The notes under the pieces are model-generated. The model searched no databases and was not told where the DNA came from. It worked only from the letters and a program-made list of their open reading frames with translations. The position numbers and the translations under genes were made by a program. A DNA stretch of 34,401 nucleotides from Spirochaetes bacterium ADurb.Bin133 (GTDB lineage: Bacteria; Spirochaetota; GWE2-31-10; MWDO01). Where the stretch lies: positions 1-34,401 of the forward strand of contig MWDO01000029.1 in assembly GCA_002070605.1 (NCBI GenBank), in the 5' to 3' direction. Shown one piece after another: positions 1 to 8,576 of the stretch (its first letter is position 1; every line of letters starts with the position of its first letter).

Positions 1-7
1 TTTTCAT
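1..7 (-). CDS. 5' tip of a paralogue of the element-borne tandem RHH-like protein (partial, runs off left edge)
   Basis: Only the start codon and the next codon are inside the window, read on the minus strand from position 7. The call rests on the upstream sequence: on the minus strand, positions 8 to about 118 match the leader of the complete gene at 11762 almost base for base. That match includes the AGGAG ribosome binding site (complement at 17-21), the TTGTTATATATAT stretch and the block around TCATTTTCTAAAAATTTAT. The following codons (ATG AAA A..) also agree. The rest of the gene cannot be seen, so an intact reading frame is assumed, not shown. Confidence 0.55.
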
Positions 8-121
8 AAAATTTTCTCCTTTTTTCTTTATATATATATAACAACTAAAAGTAGAAAACTCTTTACAAAAATTTGTATAAATTTTTAGAAAATGATAAAT
101 AATTTACTAATAAAAAAAATA

Positions 122-325
122 TTTCATATGTGTCAATTTTTCATCGAGGAGCGTTGCGTTTCATATGCGTTATTTTTCTCTACTTTCCAAAGCGCTGAAG
201 TTACCTTATCCGAAAATATCTGTTTCATATGCGTCAGTTTTTATGCGACAATTGTCGCGCGTTATCGACGCGACGCATATGTGTCAAAAAATTAAGATAA
301 AATATGACAACGCATATGCGTCCAT
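122..325. repeat. CATATG/CAATTG palindrome array (locus 1)
   Basis: CATATG cores start at 125, 162, 226, 276 and 313, several of them within imperfect GACGCATATGCGTC palindromes. One perfect 14-bp palindrome GCGACAATTGTCGC lies at 245-258. It is followed directly by the hairpin CGCGT-TATCG-ACGCG at 258-272. The CAATTG core is 23 bp from the preceding CATATG and 27 bp from the next. The array lies between two divergent genes. Confidence 0.85.
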
Positions 326-452
326 TTCCTTACCCCAAAAAAACAGCCGGGATACCATTTATCGTATTTTTTTAATTGAAATTATTTTAAATATGTGATA
401 GTCTGACTTGATATTGAACTATTACGAAGCGACTTAAAAAACAGGAATTTAA

Positions 453-1283
453 ATGAAAGATGTTTTAAAAAGACCTACGATTGTCGAAGGAATTTTTTAC
501 CCCGAGAATCCCGACGCTCTGTCGGCTATGATCAAGTCCGGGATAGCGTCCATCCCTTCGGTAAAGAATAAAAAACCGTTTGCTTTAATTACTCCTTACG
601 CGAGTTACCTTTTTGCTAAGGAGGCTTTCTCCGCCGCATATTCGCAGATAGTCGGAGAACGTTACGATACGGTTATAATTATTTCGCCTTTACACAAAAT
701 GGCGTTTCAAGGAATAGCTCTTACGGAAAGCGATTATTTTACATCGCCGCTCGGGGAGATAGAGATTGACAAGGAGACGAATGAGTTTTTGAATGGATAC
801 AACGAAGAGTTTATCTATTACGGAGAAAAATATCATTTAACCGAACACTCTATTGAGACTCAACTGCCTTATATATCGACGGTTCTTAGTAGAGACACAA
901 AAATAGTCCCTATTATTATGGGAGAACCTAATACGAAATTCACTATACTATTATCTAACGCCATACAGGCTTTGATCGAAAAAGGGAAGAAAGAATACCT
1001 TGTTATAGTTACTACAAATCTCAGTCATAATGAGAAATACGACGTCGCCAATGAAAAGGATAAAAAATTTGTCGATATTCTTAAAAAAATGGATCCCGAT
1101 TATTTAGCGGAGCAACTGGCTCTAAGACAGATCGAGGCTTACGGCGGCGGTTGCGTCGTAACGTTGCTTAGAATAGCAACTCGTTTGGGTAAAGACAAAA
1201 TAAATATTCTTAAACAGTACAATTCGGGCGATATTTCAGACGATAAATTGAAAGTTGAAGGATTTATTTCCGCGTATATTTAG
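453..1283 (+). CDS. MEMO-family protein (AmmeMemoRadiSam system protein B-like)
   Basis: The 276-aa product has the length and motif order of the MEMO1 / AmmeMemoRadiSam protein B family. It shows a PHAGY-like motif as PYASY (residues 48-52), SPLH (about 82-85), the TSPLGEIEID segment, EHSIETQLP, a TNLSH motif in place of DLSH, and a C-terminal Sgd..VeGf..A pattern. The family is related to extradiol-type dioxygenases; human MEMO1 binds metal but its biochemical role is unsettled. Two usual metal-ligand positions look substituted here: the His of PHAGY is Tyr49, and the Cys of the ECGGGP-like motif is Tyr230 (EAYGGGC). The AMMECR1 and radical-SAM partners are not in the window. The ATG is preceded by AGGA at suitable spacing. 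The 3' end overlaps the convergent neighbour by 4 bp. Confidence 0.8.
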   Translation: MKDVLKRPTIVEGIFYPENPDALSAMIKSGIASIPSVKNKKPFALITPYASYLFAKEAFSAAYSQIVGERYDTVIIISPLHKMAFQGIALTESDYFTSPLGEIEIDKETNEFLNGYNEEFIYYGEKYHLTEHSIETQLPYISTVLSRDTKIVPIIMGEPNTKFTILLSNAIQALIEKGKKEYLVIVTTNLSHNEKYDVANEKDKKFVDILKKMDPDYLAEQLALRQIEAYGGGCVVTLLRIATRLGKDKINILKQYNSGDISDDKLKVEGFISAYI

Positions 1284-2122
1284 TAATTTCTTTTTATACC
1301 TTTGATTCTAAAGTCGTTAATAATCTCCTCCGTATAGTCGCGGACTTTCTTCACGCAGTCGGTATGGAGCAGCCCCTTAAAAATCGTTTGAAAGTTACTA
1401 CCGTCTACGCATTTGATCGCCTTGACCGCAATTTTTTTATCGGCCAGATAGACTCCGTCGGAATCCAATACTTTGTTTAACGCATCGAGAATATCGTTCA
1501 ACAAAAAAGCGGTTTCCTGTAAAATAAATCTATTTTCAAAATCAATTTTCTTCATATCTTGCGGTTTTCTGTTAAGCGCGTCTATATATTGTCGCGATAT
1601 GGGCATAATACCGGTATAATCATAGTTTGTTAATAATTTGTGATAATAAGCGCTAAATTTATCGTTATTTGAGTAGTATTTATTATCGCGAAAAATCAAA
1701 GTTATAGCAGGCCAATAATCGTTAATCAAAGTCCTGACAGCTCCCAAGAGTCGTTCGATCTCTTCCGAAGCGTCCCGATGAAGAGAAATTCTGGGATAGT
1801 TTTGGATTTTTTTCAGATTTTCTTCATAAACCTTATCGGCAAAACTTTTTTTATCGACGGTTTTTTTATCTTTTTTGTCGACCACTTCTATACTTTCAAT
1901 ACTCCTCTTTATCTCTTCCCTTTTGTAAAGTTCCGTAACCGCCTCTATCTCCGCAAGAAGAAACGTCGACAGGTCCATTTTTGATCTCAACGTTTTCGCA
2001 TATCTGTCTTCAAAATTTTCCAGCAGAACTCTGCTTTTTTTAAATTCTTTTATTATATCTTCATATTTTGACTTTATTTTCCTTACTGCCAAGTTTATTT
2101 CAGAACTACTTAACTCTTTCAT
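1280..2122 (-). CDS. conserved-looking hypothetical protein, helical
   Basis: I do not recognise this 280-aa protein. It has no signal peptide or membrane segment. The N-terminal third is charged and probably coiled-coil (many Lys/Glu, residues 1-110). Two more helical regions follow, containing the pieces NDYWPAITLIFRDNKYY and ILDALNKVLDSDGVYL. Codon use resembles the neighbours. AGGATAAGAG upstream of the ATG is a good ribosome binding site. It is a single gene, convergent with the MEMO gene (4-bp overlap of the 3' ends) and divergent from the yraN operon. The 190 bp between its start and yraN are AT-rich with no other gene visible. Confidence 0.7.
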   Translation of the reverse strand: MKELSSSEINLAVRKIKSKYEDIIKEFKKSRVLLENFEDRYAKTLRSKMDLSTFLLAEIEAVTELYKREEIKRSIESIEVVDKKDKKTVDKKSFADKVYEENLKKIQNYPRISLHRDASEEIERLLGAVRTLINDYWPAITLIFRDNKYYSNNDKFSAYYHKLLTNYDYTGIMPISRQYIDALNRKPQDMKKIDFENRFILQETAFLLNDILDALNKVLDSDGVYLADKKIAVKAIKCVDGSNFQTIFKGLLHTDCVKKVRDYTEEIINDFRIKGIKRNY

Positions 2123-2316
2123 CTCTTATCCTAAAATATATATAGTATATCTTCGATAAATACGGCTAAAAAAATAAATATTTTGATAATTTTGTATAAT
2201 ATTAAAAAAATAAATTGTTATATATAATCAGATAGATTCAATCGCGGGTATTAATGCCTTCAATCGGGGCTTTATCCGACTATAGCGGTCTATTTATGAG
2301 GAAAGGAAACCTGATA

Positions 2317-2706
2317 ATGATAAATAATAGCGGATCTGGAAAATACAATAAAACGCGAGTAGGACGATTTGGCGAAGATATTGCGATAAAATTTTTTGAA
2401 AGCAGAGATATTAAAATCATAAAAAGGAATTATTTTACTAAATTTGGCGAAATAGACCTAATCGGAATTGAAAATAAGACGATAATTTTTATTGAGGTTA
2501 AACTAAGATTTGATCGTAGTTTCGGCGCGCCTTTCGAATCTATCGATCAAAAAAAGTGGGAAAAACTTCAAAAATCTGCAGAAATGTTTTTAATTGAGAA
2601 TGATTTTTTGGACAAAGAGTGCAGATTTGATATGCTGAGCTTACTATATTCAGACGTTTACAAATCATTCAAAGTTGAATGGTTAAAAAATCAAATTTTT
2701 TATTGA
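2317..2706 (+). CDS. yraN: YraN/UPF0102 family nuclease-like protein
   Basis: The product shows the UPF0102 pattern in order: GRFGEDIAIKFF, KRNYFTKFGEIDLI, then IIFIEVKLR. This is the GEIDLI...FxEVK arrangement of restriction-endonuclease-like folds, with the acidic residues and Lys of a PD-(D/E)XK site. Family members are about 115-130 aa. I chose the ATG at 2317 (129 aa) because it follows AGGAAAGGAAAC and fits the family length; the same frame is open from an ATG at 2254, which would add 21 residues of no family similarity. It is the first gene of the operon that continues to mutS. The molecular role of the family is not well established. Confidence 0.85.
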   Translation: MINNSGSGKYNKTRVGRFGEDIAIKFFESRDIKIIKRNYFTKFGEIDLIGIENKTIIFIEVKLRFDRSFGAPFESIDQKKWEKLQKSAEMFLIENDFLDKECRFDMLSLLYSDVYKSFKVEWLKNQIFY

Positions 2707-2735
2707 TTTATTATTATTTTGAGGGTATTATATAT

Positions 2736-2870
2736 ATGGTAAAAAAAGCGCGACCAAAAAATCCTAAAAGGATAAGAGAGTTGAAAATAAAAATTAATAA
2801 TCAGGCATATCTGGAGAAGGCTATATCCCGAATTGCCGCGTTGTTATCTGAGGAGATACTGGGGCTGTGA
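2736..2870 (+). CDS. small basic protein, 44 aa
   Basis: This is a short frame of 44 residues, rich in Lys/Arg/Pro at the N-terminus (MVKKARPKNPKRIRELK) with an amphipathic helix after it (YLEKAISRIAALLSEEIL). The ATG at 2736 has GAGGGT upstream. The frame is also open to an ATG at 2679 inside yraN, but that has no ribosome binding site and would give an unlike segment. Its stop overlaps the GTG start of the next gene by 4 bp (GTGA), which is typical of translational coupling and supports it being real. I do not know its function. Confidence 0.65.
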   Translation: MVKKARPKNPKRIRELKIKINNQAYLEKAISRIAALLSEEILGL

Positions 2871-3478
2871 GCAAAAGGCGAAATAAAAATAGTAGAGGCC
2901 GGGAAAATTTTTCATATAATGAAAAAAAAGTTATAAAAAATCTAAACGGGCATGAGATAAAGTCCGTCGTTACGACAAATTTCTCAAAGAAAAGCGGCGA
3001 CGACGGAGTTAAAGAGGTTGAGGTAAAAAAGCATCCGCATAAAGTTGTCTTGAATAAAGCTATTTTCAACAAAAAAGCCGAAACAAAACCTACCGATAAA
3101 AAAAACATATCTTCAATAATTCAAAAATATTTCGATTCTGAGAAAAAGAAAAACGAGAAAATTCGCGTTAAACGAAATAGAACTATTATTCCATATAAAA
3201 TTAACTCCTTTCAAAAAGAAATTTGTCCAATATGCAATAAGATCATCGTAAATATGTCGCAATCTATTATGCACAAAGAAAAGAATAAGCCGGCTCACTT
3301 CGATTGCGTATTTGAAGAGGCAAAGAAGTTATTTTTTCTAAAACAAACGGAAAGATTTGCGTATATGGGTAGCGGAATTTTTGCCGTTATAGAAGACGTC
3401 AAAACCGAAGGGAAGCAAAAATTCGTAATTAAAGATAAAATACAATACATAGATAAAGAAAAAAAAATCGATAGATAA
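2867..3478 (+). CDS. basic protein with a CPxC zinc-knuckle-like motif
   Basis: The product is 203 aa and starts at GTG 2867, coupled to the preceding gene by a 4-bp overlap. Residues 1-110 are very basic, low in hydrophobic residues and probably disordered. The C-terminal 90 residues hold CPICNKII, then HKEKNKPAHFDCVFEEAKK. This Cys-x2-Cys...His...His-x2-Cys arrangement is suggestive of one zinc site. The fold continues with FAYMGSGIFAVIEDV. A nucleic-acid role is plausible from charge and from its neighbours (yraN, miaB, mutS), but this is inference. miaB starts immediately after the stop codon. Confidence 0.7.
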   Translation: MSKRRNKNSRGRENFSYNEKKVIKNLNGHEIKSVVTTNFSKKSGDDGVKEVEVKKHPHKVVLNKAIFNKKAETKPTDKKNISSIIQKYFDSEKKKNEKIRVKRNRTIIPYKINSFQKEICPICNKIIVNMSQSIMHKEKNKPAHFDCVFEEAKKLFFLKQTERFAYMGSGIFAVIEDVKTEGKQKFVIKDKIQYIDKEKKIDR

Positions 3479-4780
3479 ATGAGGCGTTTTTTTATAGAAA
3501 CCTATGGTTGTCAGATGAACAAGGCGGATTCTTTATCCTTGTCGGAAAAACTGAGGCTCTCCGGTTATTCGGAAGGTCGGGACCCTGAAAATTCAGACAT
3601 TATTATTATCAACACCTGTTCCGTAAGAAAAACCGCCGAAAATAGAATTTGGGGGAGATTGGGGTATTTTAAGAACCTCAAACGCAAAAAAGATATTATT
3701 GTCGTCGTCATGGGCTGTATGAGCCAAAGAATCGGCGACGAAATAAAAAATTCCGGTTACGGAGTAGATCTTGTCGTCGGGACATTTTATAAAGATAAAA
3801 TCCCCTATTTAATCGAAAATTTCAATAAAAAAAACGGGAACGTCTTTACCGACGAAAAAGAGCTCCCTTTCAGTTATTCGTCGCCGGAAGCGGGCAATCC
3901 CGCGAAAGCTTTCGTTACAATCAGCTCGGGTTGCAACAACTTCTGTTCGTATTGCGTCGTTCCGTATCTCAGAGGCAGAGAAATCTCAAGAAATTCCGCG
4001 GAAATTATAGACGACGTCGTCAAACTGACTCAAAAGGGGGTTATACAGGCTACTTTGCTGGGACAAAACGTTAATTCTTACGGATTAGACAAAGGAGATA
4101 TAACTTTTCCCGAGTTATTAAAAAAAATTGCCCGTGAAACCGATATAAAATGGATCAAATATCTTTCCAGTCACCCCAAAGATTTTACCGACGAATTAAT
4201 CGAGGTTATAAGCTCCGAAGAAAAAGTTGCAAACTATCTTCATCTCGCCGTCCAATCGGGCTCGAATAGGATTCTGGAAAAAATGAACAGAAAATATAAA
4301 ATTGAAGATTATATCGATAAAATTACAAAGCTAAAAAACCTTGTACCGGGTTTAAATCTCACGACCGATATAATAGTAGGATTTCCCGGCGAAACGTCGT
4401 CGGATTTTCAGGATACTCTAAATCTTATGAAAACAGTCGAGTTCGACGACGCTTATATGTATAAGTACAATACCAGAGAAAACACTTACTCTTCCGACAA
4501 CTTTGCCGACGACGTTTCCGACGAAGAAAAATTAGAGCGTCTGCAAACGATTATTGATCTGCAAATTGAAATAAGAAAAAAGAAAAAAACGAGCCGTATC
4601 GGCGATATTTTTGAAGTTATTCCGGAGAGAAAAAGTAAAAATAATCAAAACGAAATATTAGGTTTAACAAAAGAAGACCTTATGATAATATACAATAGCC
4701 CCGATTTTGAGATCGGTAAAATCGTAAAATTGAAAGCGGTCAAATTAACGGGAAATTCGCTCTTTGGAGAGAGGGTTTAG
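3479..4780 (+). CDS. miaB: tRNA-2-methylthio-N6-dimethylallyladenosine synthase MiaB
   Basis: MiaB is a radical-SAM methylthiotransferase that adds a methylthio group to i6A37 of tRNAs reading UNN codons. The 433-aa protein has the full architecture. An N-terminal UPF0004 domain carries the three cluster cysteines C11 (ETYGCQMN), C47 (NTCSVR) and C80 (MGCMSQ). The radical-SAM motif is C152-x3-C156-x2-C159 (GCNNFCSYC). The C-terminal TRAM domain covers about residues 370-433. MiaB rather than MtaB or RimO is favoured by the ETYGCQMN start and VVPYLRGRE after the radical-SAM motif. The ATG abuts the upstream stop codon, so translation is coupled. The TPR/SPOR gene follows after 2 bp. Confidence 0.95.
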   Translation: MRRFFIETYGCQMNKADSLSLSEKLRLSGYSEGRDPENSDIIIINTCSVRKTAENRIWGRLGYFKNLKRKKDIIVVVMGCMSQRIGDEIKNSGYGVDLVVGTFYKDKIPYLIENFNKKNGNVFTDEKELPFSYSSPEAGNPAKAFVTISSGCNNFCSYCVVPYLRGREISRNSAEIIDDVVKLTQKGVIQATLLGQNVNSYGLDKGDITFPELLKKIARETDIKWIKYLSSHPKDFTDELIEVISSEEKVANYLHLAVQSGSNRILEKMNRKYKIEDYIDKITKLKNLVPGLNLTTDIIVGFPGETSSDFQDTLNLMKTVEFDDAYMYKYNTRENTYSSDNFADDVSDEEKLERLQTIIDLQIEIRKKKKTSRIGDIFEVIPERKSKNNQNEILGLTKEDLMIIYNSPDFEIGKIVKLKAVKLTGNSLFGERV

Positions 4781-4782
4781 TT

Positions 4783-5958
4783 ATGAGTAAAAAAATATTA
4801 CTAATAATTTTTTTAATCCCCTTTGCATATTTGTTTTCTCAAACCAAAGAGCTCGATATATACAAAAAAGCTCTATCGTTCGATCAAATAAAAAACTACA
4901 AATCTGCCGTTAAATATTACAAAGAATACTTAAAGATATCCAAAGATAACTCTCAAAAAGAGAAGGTTCAACTTAGAATAGCAAGAATTACCTCAAATTT
5001 TGACGCGTCGGTAGTCGAATACCGAACTTTTCTATCGGAATATCCAAAATCGAGATTCAGATTCTTAGCCCGATACGAATTAGCGTCCCTCTACAAATTC
5101 AAAGGAAAATTTAGAGAGGCGCTAACGGAATTTTATGAAATATCTCAACGCTCGAAAGGGACGCCGTATTGGCAAAAAGCGCTGTTAGCCGCCTCTGAAA
5201 TCGATTACGAATTGTTAAATTTTAAAAGCGCGATTAAGAATTTATACGAAATTCTTGAAGAGATAGAAGATTACGAAGATTTAGCCCGCGCTTACTTCCT
5301 TCTTGGAGCGGTTATGTCAAAACAGGGATTACCCGACGACGCGGAGCAGTTTTATCTTATAACCGCCGGAACTTTTCCGCTCAGCTGTAAAGCGCCGGCG
5401 GCTCTGCTGGAGCTATTAAAAATTTATTTGGCGCAAAATAAGCTCGATTACGCAAAAAAGGTTCAGATAATGATCGGCGAATTATATCCCGATAGTCCGC
5501 AAAATCACGAAGCCCAAAAATACTCTAAAGAGCTTAAAGACGTTAAGGAGCTGGACGAATTCATAGAGTTGCATTTGATAAACCTCGAAGAGAACAACGA
5601 CTTTAAAAAGAAATCTTTAGCGCGCCTTCGAGCCGATATAAAACTTTCCAACGAAGAATTTATCAAAAAAGTAGAAAAAACCGAGGGAGATAAAAAAGAG
5701 ACAAAAAGAGGATATTATCTTCAGATAGGTTATTTTTCAAGCGAAGAAAATTCCAAAAATTACGTAGAAAGTTTTAACAAAAAATGGGGAGAAAAAGCTT
5801 TTTATTCGGAAACCGTTTCGTCTAAAACGGGGCTTACCAACTATAGAATACTGATAGGTCCTTTTAGCGATAGATCAAAAGCCAACGATAAACTTATAGA
5901 GCTAAAAGAGAAAAATATAGAAGCGATAACTTTAGAACTCGGCGGTAGTTATGATTGA
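4783..5958 (+). CDS. exported TPR protein with C-terminal SPOR domain
   Basis: The 391-aa product starts with a signal peptide (KKILLIIFLIPFAYLFSQ) without a lipobox. Residues 25-270 are helical with TPR-like repeats (ALSFDQIKNYKSAVKYYKEY, YELASLYKFKGKFREALTEF, AYFLLGAVMSKQGLPDDAEQ). Residues about 305-391 form a SPOR domain (YYLQIGYFSSEENSKNYVES ... YRILIGPFSDRSKANDKL), which binds denuded peptidoglycan glycan strands. A periplasmic, septum- or wall-associated role is therefore likely. GGAGAGAGGG precedes the ATG. The 3' end overlaps mutS by 8 bp. Confidence 0.85.
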   Translation: MSKKILLIIFLIPFAYLFSQTKELDIYKKALSFDQIKNYKSAVKYYKEYLKISKDNSQKEKVQLRIARITSNFDASVVEYRTFLSEYPKSRFRFLARYELASLYKFKGKFREALTEFYEISQRSKGTPYWQKALLAASEIDYELLNFKSAIKNLYEILEEIEDYEDLARAYFLLGAVMSKQGLPDDAEQFYLITAGTFPLSCKAPAALLELLKIYLAQNKLDYAKKVQIMIGELYPDSPQNHEAQKYSKELKDVKELDEFIELHLINLEENNDFKKKSLARLRADIKLSNEEFIKKVEKTEGDKKETKRGYYLQIGYFSSEENSKNYVESFNKKWGEKAFYSETVSSKTGLTNYRILIGPFSDRSKANDKLIELKEKNIEAITLELGGSYD

Positions 5959-8554
5959 ATCTAACACCCCGATGATGCGGCAATACAAAGAGGTTAAACA
6001 AAAACACCCCGACGCGTTTCTGTTTTTCAGATGCGGCGATTTCTACGAAATGTTCGGCAACGACGCCGTCGAAGCGTCGAAGATACTAAATATTACTCTT
6101 ACAAAACGCGGCGACGTCCCAATGTGCGGCGTCCCCTACCATGCGATCGAAGGGTATTCGGCGAAAATACTCGCCGCGGGGCGCAAGATAGCGGTATGCG
6201 AGCAACTTGAAGACCCCAAATTAGCCAAAGGGATTGTCAAGCGGGACGTTGAAAATATTTTAACGCCCGGAACTATCGTCGACGGCGGATTATTAAACAA
6301 CAAATCAAACAACTTCCTTCTCGCTCTTAATAAAAAAGGGATATATCTTGAATTCGCCGTATTGGATTTATCAACCGGCGACTTCGAATTCAACGAAATA
6401 GATATTACCGGAGATTTCTCTATTTTCAAAGGAGAATTGGTCAGAATCGCGCCGAAAGAAATTATCGTCCCCGAAGACCTCTGGACGGGCGACGAACGTA
6501 TCCGATCGACAATAATGGAATACGAAAATATACTTGTAAACAGATTCCCGTTATGGTACTTTGAATCGGAAAATAACGATAAAATTCTTGAAGATCAATT
6601 TGGCTCGGAAATATTTGACGAAATAGAAAAATACGCCCTTCAAACAAACTTCACCGCCCCCTGCGCGATACTAAAATACGTATCGGAGAATATCAAAGGG
6701 CTCGCTTCTCATATATGGAAAATCAATTTCAATAATGATAAAAAAACGATGATTTTAGACGAATCGACGATAAAAAACCTCGAATTAATCAAAAATCTGC
6801 AGGACGGAACCTCAATAAACAGTCTATTGGAAGTTCTTGATTACACCTCCACGCCGATGGGAGGACGTCTGCTGAAAAAGACGATCGTCGAGCCTCTGTT
6901 ATTCCCCGACGACATAAATAAACGTCTGGATATAGTAGAATATTTTATCAAAAATCAAAACGTTATGGATAAAATCGAGCGCGAAATAAAAAATATTATG
7001 GACCTCGAGCGTCTTATATCGAGAATCGCTATGGATAGGGCAAATCCTAAAGACTTGGTTAGCCTTAAAAACTCGCTGATTTATTGTAAAAACATCGAAA
7101 AACTTATCGAAAACGTTAAACCTCTCGCCGAATTTCACAACTCTATCGAAAATCTGGACGACGTCGTAGAATACGTTGAAAAAGCGATAATAGAAGAACC
7201 TTCCGCCGTGATAAACGAAGGCAACATAGTCCGCAAAGGTTACAACAAAAAACTTGACGAACTGCGGGATTTGAGTTTTAAAACCAAAGAAATAATCAAC
7301 TCCGTCGAGCTTGAAGAGCGCGAAAAATACAATACGCCGACTTTAAAAATAAAATACAACAAAATTCTGGGATATTTTTTTGAAGTATCCAAATTGCAAT
7401 CAAAAAATATTCCCGATTCGTATATACTCAGACAGAATCTTGTCAACGTCAATCGTTACACAAGTAAAACGCTCAGCGAGTACGAATCAAAAATACTAAA
7501 CGCCAGAGAAGAGATAAACTTGATCGAACAAAATATTTTCTTCGAAGTACGAGACGTAATATTAAAAGATATTAGAAAAATTCAGAATAACGCCAAAATT
7601 ATAGCGCAGATAGACGTATTAATCTCGTTTGCCAACGTCTCGCTTATCGACAGATATACCCGACCGATAGTAACAAACGGCGCTTCCATTAATATAAAAA
7701 AAGGGAGACACCCCGTAGTCGAAAAAAAAATCGGTCGGGACGACTTTATCGATAACGACTTCGACGCGGATAACGACGGCGATTTTTTCTTCATCATAAC
7801 CGGTCCCAATATGTCCGGTAAATCTACGTATCTACGTCAAACGGCGTTGATAGTACTCCTCGCTCAGATCGGTATGTACGTACCGGCTATGGAGGCTAAA
7901 ATCGGCGTCGTCGATCGGATTTTTACCAGAATCGGCGCATCCGACAACCTCGCAAGAGGACAATCGACGTTTCTTGTCGAAATGTCCGAGACTGCAAATA
8001 TTCTCAAAAACGCAACCGCTAAAAGCTTAATAATAATGGACGAGATCGGCCGCGGCACTTCGACTTTCGACGGGCTTTCGATCGCATGGGCTTGCGTCGA
8101 ATATATTGCCGATAAAAAATATCTCGGCGCTAAAACTCTTTTTGCGACCCACTACCACGAATTAACAAAACTTTCCGATAGTAAAAAAGGGATAAAAAAC
8201 TTGAGCGTAGCGATTAGCGAGGACGGCGAGGATATAATATTCCTGCATAAAATAATCGAAAAGCCGTCCGAGAAAAGTTACGGTATACACGTCGCCAAAA
8301 TCGCTCAAATGCCGAAAGAAACGATCACGCTTGCCGAAAATATTCTCGCAAAACTTGAAAACAAAGAATCCGTTCAAAATAAAATCGAACTTGTTAAAAC
8401 CCAATACGATCTTTTTGATTTTTCCGACCCGCCCGCCGCCAATAAAGATAACGAAAAAATACTAAACGACTTGAAATACATTGATCTGGATAGAATCACC
8501 CCGCTTCAAGCGCTAAATATACTATCCGATTACCAAAAAAAACTAAAAAAATAG
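5951..8554 (+). CDS. mutS: DNA mismatch repair protein MutS
   Basis: MutS recognises mismatches and small loops and starts methyl-independent repair with MutL. The 867-aa protein is full length. The N-terminal mismatch-binding motif is F31-Y32-E33 (DFYEMF), followed by the connector, lever and clamp domains. The ATPase has a Walker A ITGPNMSGKST (around residue 614), the motif SASDNLARGQSTF-type loop (IGASDNLARGQSTF), Walker B SLIIMDEIGRGTST and the FATHYHEL switch. The C-terminus has the short helix-turn-helix TPLQALNILSDYQKK. Start ATG 5951 overlaps the preceding gene by 8 bp. It is the last gene of the operon; the next gene is on the opposite strand. Confidence 0.97.
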   Translation: MIESNTPMMRQYKEVKQKHPDAFLFFRCGDFYEMFGNDAVEASKILNITLTKRGDVPMCGVPYHAIEGYSAKILAAGRKIAVCEQLEDPKLAKGIVKRDVENILTPGTIVDGGLLNNKSNNFLLALNKKGIYLEFAVLDLSTGDFEFNEIDITGDFSIFKGELVRIAPKEIIVPEDLWTGDERIRSTIMEYENILVNRFPLWYFESENNDKILEDQFGSEIFDEIEKYALQTNFTAPCAILKYVSENIKGLASHIWKINFNNDKKTMILDESTIKNLELIKNLQDGTSINSLLEVLDYTSTPMGGRLLKKTIVEPLLFPDDINKRLDIVEYFIKNQNVMDKIEREIKNIMDLERLISRIAMDRANPKDLVSLKNSLIYCKNIEKLIENVKPLAEFHNSIENLDDVVEYVEKAIIEEPSAVINEGNIVRKGYNKKLDELRDLSFKTKEIINSVELEEREKYNTPTLKIKYNKILGYFFEVSKLQSKNIPDSYILRQNLVNVNRYTSKTLSEYESKILNAREEINLIEQNIFFEVRDVILKDIRKIQNNAKIIAQIDVLISFANVSLIDRYTRPIVTNGASINIKKGRHPVVEKKIGRDDFIDNDFDADNDGDFFFIITGPNMSGKSTYLRQTALIVLLAQIGMYVPAMEAKIGVVDRIFTRIGASDNLARGQSTFLVEMSETANILKNATAKSLIIMDEIGRGTSTFDGLSIAWACVEYIADKKYLGAKTLFATHYHELTKLSDSKKGIKNLSVAISEDGEDIIFLHKIIEKPSEKSYGIHVAKIAQMPKETITLAENILAKLENKESVQNKIELVKTQYDLFDFSDPPAANKDNEKILNDLKYIDLDRITPLQALNILSDYQKKLKK

Positions 8555-8576
8555 TCAAAACTACGTTTTTATTTCG

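Larger units (their letters stand above)
1..353 (-). mobile_element. 5' part of a gene-bearing palindrome element (copy E1, truncated by window)
   Basis: Read on the minus strand from about 353 down, the order is the same as in the complete copy at 11541-12296. First comes an end sequence (complement of CCCCAAAAAAACAGCCGGG, 337-353). Next are the CATATG palindrome boxes and the CAATTG box (122-325), then an AT-rich leader (118-8), then the gene start at 7. The array is longer than in E3, with five CATATG boxes. The end sequence is degenerate compared with other copies. The region from 8 to 452 holds no other gene; short open frames inside it are translations of the palindromes. Confidence 0.6.

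Noticed and set aside
122-325. CRISPR array made of regular repeats
   Set aside because: Repeats are 6-14-bp palindromes with variable spacing and conserved inter-box sequence; there are no unique spacers and no cas genes.
92-398. Two short open frames in the left repeat region
   Set aside because: They are translations of the palindrome boxes, overlap each other, and lack ribosome binding sites.
8555-8576. Terminator between mutS and the convergent lipoprotein gene
   Set aside because: TAGT/ACTA with short A and T runs is too weak a stem to call.
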